DNA of 10,037 bases. Origin: Hyphomicrobiales bacterium. GTDB taxonomy: Bacteria; Pseudomonadota; Alphaproteobacteria; Rhizobiales; JAJFHC01. Location: contig JAJFHC010000143.1 of assembly GCA_021775835.1 (NCBI GenBank), positions 1-10,037 of the forward strand, in the 5' to 3' direction. The position numbers were made by a program, and so were the translations under genes. Shown here one piece after another: positions 7,466 to 10,037 of the stretch. The notes beneath the pieces are model-generated. The model was not told the DNA's origin, searched no databases, and saw only the letters and a program-made list of their open reading frames with translations. How positions within the stretch are numbered: the first letter of the stretch is position 1; each line of letters starts with the position of its first letter.

Positions 7466-7471
7466 CGCCAT

Positions 7472-7477
7472 CTCCTC
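7472..7477 (-). promoter_or_regulatory. Shine-Dalgarno site that sets the thiE start
   Basis: On the - strand GAGGAG is followed by ATGGCG and then the ATG at 7465, giving an ideal 6-base spacing. The nearer ATG at 7471 has no spacing. AGGAG here can pair with CTCCT (complement of 7542-7546) about 65 bases upstream in the leader, which could hide the ribosome site when TPP is bound. That pairing is an inference. Confidence 0.6.
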
Positions 7478-7546
7478 AGACGAACGCAATCGGGCAGTGG
7501 ATCGCCCTGGTACGTCCAAAATTCTGGTGGAAGTCGTCTACAGGAG

Positions 7547-7583
7547 TTTCGGTTCTGAACTTCAAAATCGCTGAAAACCGAAA
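7547..7583 (-). promoter_or_regulatory. Inverted repeat in the thiE leader, possible expression platform
   Basis: A perfect 8-bp inverted repeat (AACCGAAA at 7576-7583 with TTTCGGTT at 7547-7554 on the + strand) encloses a 21-base loop between the TPP aptamer and thiE. It could be part of the switching structure. No U-tract follows, so it is not a standard terminator. The functional role is inferred from position only. Confidence 0.4.
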
Positions 7584-7591
7584 ATCAGGCA

Positions 7592-7677
7592 TCAATTCCC
7601 TCCGCCAGCGTGAACTGGATCAGGTTCGACGGGTTGGCAATTGCCTCTCAGCCCCGGTTAAAGGGACACCCCGTTGA
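7592..7677 (-). ncRNA. TPP riboswitch (THI box) leading the thi operon
   Basis: Read on the - strand, the leader carries the conserved THI-box parts in order: ACGGGGTGT (7666-7674), GGCTGAGA with CTGAGA at 7646-7651, an intervening short hairpin GGCAATTGCC, then AACCTGATC (7618-7626), CACGCTGGCGG and GGGAA (7596-7600). A short outer stem TCAA (7674-7677) with TTGA (7592-7595) closes it. In this class, binding of thiamin diphosphate folds the aptamer and lowers expression of the downstream genes, here thiE-thiD-thiZ-thiX-thiY. The aptamer ends about 127 bases before the thiE start. That stretch has no hairpin followed by a U-run, so translational control is more likely than transcription termination. 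Identification is secure; the exact edges are approximate. Confidence 0.95.
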
Positions 7678-7690
7678 GCACAAGCGCGAC

Positions 7691-7718
7691 GTTATAGGGG
7701 AAATGCGTGTCCGTGCAA
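7691..7718 (-). promoter_or_regulatory. Sigma-70-like promoter of the thi operon
   Basis: On the - strand TTGCAC (7713-7718) and TATAAC (7691-7696) are separated by 16 bases, close to the -35/-10 consensus. A start near 7684 would put the first base a few nucleotides before the TPP aptamer, as expected for a riboswitch leader. The site lies in the 43-base gap between the upstream CAP gene stop and the leader. Confidence 0.6.
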
Positions 7719-7760
7719 ACAGAATTTGGCGACGGGCTGCGACCTGGACCTTGAGCCTGA

Positions 7761-8372
7761 TTACTCAAACCAGACATTCGACGACGATGGTTTCTTCTTG
7801 CCCTTGGAGCCCGGCTTCTTTTGCCAGAACATCTGGACGGCGTAATACCGTTTGCCCTTCTGGACGACGCCGGTGCTCACGTAGCGATAGTCATAGGCCA
7901 TGAGGTTGCGGCGATGGCCCGAGCTTCCCAGCCAAACTTTCATCATGTGGCGGGCCTGTCCATCTGCGGTGGAACTGCGTTTCTGGCTTCGCAGGGCGTT
8001 CTCGCCGCGAATGCCGCGGTCCTTCCCGCCAAAGGCAGCAAACCTGACCACGAACTGGTCGCCTCTCTTGGAACGGTGACCGACGTCTCCGGTGCGCAGG
8101 ATGTCGATCGCCTGAGCCCGGGCTGCCGTCCGCAGCAGAGTGCTGGCCTTGAGGCCGCCGCGTCCGTTGCGTTTACGCTCCGACGAGGCAAGCCGGTTCA
8201 GTCGTGATTCAAGATCGCCGCGAAATCTGGCCCCCGCCGGCGGATTGCCGACAATCCGTTGCGCATAGGCACGGTAGCCCTCTCTGGCCTGACTGGGCGC
8301 GTCACCGACAAAAGCAAATCCGGCCAGGACCACAACCGGCCCGGCCAGCCAACGAAGTAACAGGTTTGTCAC
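7761..8372 (-). CDS. Secreted CAP-domain (SCP/PR-1) protein
   Basis: A 203-residue protein with an N-terminal signal peptide (hydrophobic stretch about 4-22, likely cleavage after SQA at residue 29), so probably periplasmic or secreted. The CAP domain spans about residues 55-184. Visible pieces are LNRLASSERKRNGRGGL, His99 in DVGHRS, Glu124 in GEN, W147 with SSGHRRNLM (His153), and YYAVQMFW near 177-183. The two His and the Glu match the metal-binding cavity of the family. The C-terminus is a short Lys/Ser/Gly-rich basic tail. The start is a GTG at 8372 with GGAG 9 bases upstream; the nearby ATG at 8380 is out of frame and stops after three codons. Bacterial CAP proteins have few known functions, so none is assigned. 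The gene is divergent from purB, and reads toward the thi operon with only about 43 bases to its promoter and no clear terminator. Confidence 0.88.
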   Translation of the reverse strand: MTNLLLRWLAGPVVVLAGFAFVGDAPSQAREGYRAYAQRIVGNPPAGARFRGDLESRLNRLASSERKRNGRGGLKASTLLRTAARAQAIDILRTGDVGHRSKRGDQFVVRFAAFGGKDRGIRGENALRSQKRSSTADGQARHMMKVWLGSSGHRRNLMAYDYRYVSTGVVQKGKRYYAVQMFWQKKPGSKGKKKPSSSNVWFE

Positions 8373-8420
8373 GGTCTCATGCTCCGAATTAAGGGACGCT
8401 TACAGTCTCAAGCCCCGAAA

Positions 8421-8440
8421 CGCTCATGCCGCATTGAGCG
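8421..8440. promoter_or_regulatory. Near-palindrome in the CAP gene / purB intergenic region
   Basis: CGCTC (8421-8425) and GAGCG (8436-8440) form the arms, with ATGC and GCAT inside around a single central base and one unpaired T. The site overlaps the candidate purB -35 box, so it could be an operator. It does not resemble the E. coli PurR box. No regulator is assigned. Confidence 0.35.
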
Positions 8441-8462
8441 CGCGCCCGCCATCTGCTACAGG
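8434..8462 (+). promoter_or_regulatory. Candidate purB promoter
   Basis: TTGAGC (8434-8439) and TACAGG (8457-8462) are 17 bases apart. The -35 is a fair match and the -10 a poor one. Transcription would begin near 8469, giving a leader of about 27 bases. This is the best candidate seen in the 123-base divergent region, not a certain one. Confidence 0.35.
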
Positions 8463-8495
8463 GTTCGCCTTCCCACGGCAACCCCAGAGGCGCAG

Positions 8496-9794
8496 ATGAT
8501 TCCCCGTTATACCCGACCCGAGATGTCTCAGATCTGGGAGCCCGAGTCGAAATTCCAAATCTGGTTTGAAATCGAGGCCCATGCCTGCGACGCCCTCGCC
8601 GATCTGGGCGTGATCCCCAAGGAAGCGGCCGCGACGATCTGGGAAAAAGGTGCCTTTGAAGTCGACCGGATCGATCAGATCGAACGGGAAGTCAAACACG
8701 ATGTCATTGCCTTCCTCACCAACCTGGCCGAACACGTCGGACCGGAAGCCCGGTTCGTCCATCAGGGCATGACGTCGTCGGACGTTCTCGACACCTGCTT
8801 CAACGTCCAGCTCGTGCGTGCAGCCGACCTGCTGCTGGCCGACATGGACGGGTTGCTGGCAGCCATTAAGAAACGGGCCCTTGAACACAAGGACACGGTC
8901 TGTGTCGGGCGCAGCCACGCAATCCACGCCGAACCGGTAACCTTCGGGCTGAAAATGGCGCAAGCCTATGCTGAGTTTTCGCGCAACCGGGAACGCCTGG
9001 TGCACGCCCGCCGCGAGATTGCCACGTGCGCCATCTCCGGTGCTGTCGGCACATTTGCAAATATAGACCCGCGCGTCGAAGAACACGTGGCCGCAGCACT
9101 CGGTCTGGAGGCCGAACCCATCTCGACCCAGGTGATCCCGCGCGACCGCCACGCCAGGTTCTTTTCGATACTGGCCGTCGGCGCCAGTTCGATCGAGCGG
9201 CTTGCAACCGAAATCCGCCACCTGCAGCGCACGGAAGTCCTCGAGGTCGAAGAGTATTTCTCGCCGGGCCAGAAAGGCTCGTCCGCCATGCCGCACAAAC
9301 GCAACCCGGTGCTGACCGAGAACCTGACCGGCCTCGCCCGCCTGGTGCGCGCCACCGTCATGCCGGCCCTGGAGAATGTGGCCCTGTGGCACGAGCGCGA
9401 TATCTCCCACTCGTCTGTGGAACGCGGCATCGGACCGGACGCGACCGTCACCCTCGATTTCGCCCTGGCCAGACTGACCGGCGTGATCGACAAGCTGGTC
9501 GTCTACCCGGAAAACATGCAGAAGAACATGGACCGGCTGGGCGGCCTCATTCATTCCCAGCGGATCCTTCTCGCCCTCACCCAGGCCGGCGTCTCACGCG
9601 AAGACGCCTATCGCATCGTTCAGCAAAACGCCATGCCGGTCTGGCGCGGCGAAGGCAATTTCCTCGACTTGCTCAAAGCCGACCCGGAAGTCTCCGCCGC
9701 CCTCAGCCATGGCGAATTGGAAAACCTGTTCGATCTTGGCTATCACACCAAGCATGTGGACACGATCTTTGCCCGGGTGTTCGGGGAAAGCTAG
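8496..9794 (+). CDS. purB: Adenylosuccinate lyase
   Basis: Cleaves fumarate from SAICAR and from adenylosuccinate, so it serves both IMP synthesis and the AMP branch; a cytosolic homotetramer of the fumarase/aspartase superfamily. The 432 residues match the bacterial short form. The catalytic and binding residues fall at the same numbers as in B. subtilis PurB: His68 (REVKHDV), His89 (HQGMTSSDVLD), and His141 (GRSHAIHAEP). The flexible signature loop GSSAMPHKRNP lies at 261-271. The ATG at 8496 is chosen because it opens with MIPRYTRPEM, the normal start of the family, and AGAGG lies 5 bases upstream; an in-frame ATG at 8379 would add 39 unrelated residues. The gene is apparently monocistronic, with the upstream gene divergent and no gene recognised in the 243 bases after it. 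Confidence 0.97.
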   Translation: MIPRYTRPEMSQIWEPESKFQIWFEIEAHACDALADLGVIPKEAAATIWEKGAFEVDRIDQIEREVKHDVIAFLTNLAEHVGPEARFVHQGMTSSDVLDTCFNVQLVRAADLLLADMDGLLAAIKKRALEHKDTVCVGRSHAIHAEPVTFGLKMAQAYAEFSRNRERLVHARREIATCAISGAVGTFANIDPRVEEHVAAALGLEAEPISTQVIPRDRHARFFSILAVGASSIERLATEIRHLQRTEVLEVEEYFSPGQKGSSAMPHKRNPVLTENLTGLARLVRATVMPALENVALWHERDISHSSVERGIGPDATVTLDFALARLTGVIDKLVVYPENMQKNMDRLGGLIHSQRILLALTQAGVSREDAYRIVQQNAMPVWRGEGNFLDLLKADPEVSAALSHGELENLFDLGYHTKHVDTIFARVFGES

Positions 9795-10037
9795 CTTGGA
9801 CGGCTTCGGTCAGGGTGGCAAATTGACCGTTATTGGTTATTGGTCCTTTGTCTATATTTTAGCAGATGGATGTTTTCTCGAATCGTCGGCTTCTGGACAG
9901 ATTGTGTTGCAAAAGTCGGTGCAATGTCGGGAGGTGATTTATACAGCGCAGGCGATATTGGAGTTTCGGGCGGGCCTTGCCCGTGCTCGGCTTACTTGCG
10001 ATGGATTTATCGCTCTTGCATCGACGCTTTCGCTCAT
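9795..10037. other. Unassigned region downstream of purB
   Basis: No gene can be supported in this stretch, which is visibly AT-richer than purB at its left end. It holds a 6-bp stem CGGTCA (9807-9812) with TGACCG (9824-9829), directly followed by two and a bit tandem copies of GTTATTG (9829-9842). The stem could be a weak purB terminator, though the following bases are not a pure T-run. Further on, CGGGC (9971-9975) and GCCCG (9979-9983) form a tight hairpin with a CTT loop. Short open frames on both strands run to the window edge; one on the - strand would start at an ATG at 10037 and stop after 32 codons, without recognisable similarity. Confidence 0.4.

Noticed and set aside
7466..7519. 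Longer thiE starting at 7519 or 7471
   Set aside because: The GAGGAG site at 7472-7477 would lie inside or directly against these starts; only the ATG at 7465 has normal spacing.
8379..8495. N-terminal extension of purB from the ATG at 8379
   Set aside because: The 39 extra residues are basic and unlike the family, and the ATG at 8496 has a proper ribosome site and the normal MIPRY start.
8424..9554. Long open frame (376 codons) on the - strand opposite purB
   Set aside because: It lies entirely within the securely identified purB and its leader, has no recognisable domain, and is the usual antisense shadow of a GC-rich coding sequence.
9870..10037. Open + strand frame running to the window end
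   Set aside because: It is only 56 codons, has no ribosome site or recognisable similarity, and frames of this length are expected by chance.

Overview
This window looks like chromosomal DNA of a GC-rich (roughly 60% in sampled genes), Gram-negative proteobacterium, most likely an alphaproteobacterium. That placement is an inference. It rests on an E. coli-like phenylacetate cassette, a ThiXYZ-type pyrimidine transporter, codon bias and the style of the dispersed palindromes. No ribosomal RNA or other direct taxonomic marker is present.

Left part (1-2943, + strand): the 3' portion of paaK (phenylacetate-CoA ligase, its first dozen or so codons lying outside the window), then paaX (phenylacetyl-CoA-responsive repressor), then tenA (thiaminase II / aminopyrimidine aminohydrolase). 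All three are in one orientation with short gaps, so tenA may be carried on the paa transcript.

Spacer (2944-3491): a short, AT-richer gene for a standalone GIY-YIG nuclease (about 46% GC by hand count). It is bracketed by two palindromic repeats in opposite orientation that share a 29-bp layout and a GAAA loop. This small unit is the best candidate in the window for a poorly described element.

Central part (3492-7718, - strand): a complete thiamin salvage and transport operon. In transcription order it has a sigma-70-like promoter, a TPP riboswitch, thiE, thiD, and the ABC transporter genes for ATPase, permease and periplasmic pyrimidine-binding protein (thiZ, thiX, thiY). Three successive gene pairs overlap by the same 4-base ATGA. 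The transporter probably imports a thiamin-derived pyrimidine. TenA, encoded convergently, would convert it to HMP; ThiD phosphorylates HMP twice, and ThiE joins HMP-PP to the thiazole phosphate.

Right part (7761-10037): a secreted CAP-domain (SCP/PR-1) protein on the - strand, divergent from purB (adenylosuccinate lyase) on the + strand. The last 243 bases hold no gene that can be supported.

No tRNA, rRNA, CRISPR array, insertion sequence or prophage gene was found.
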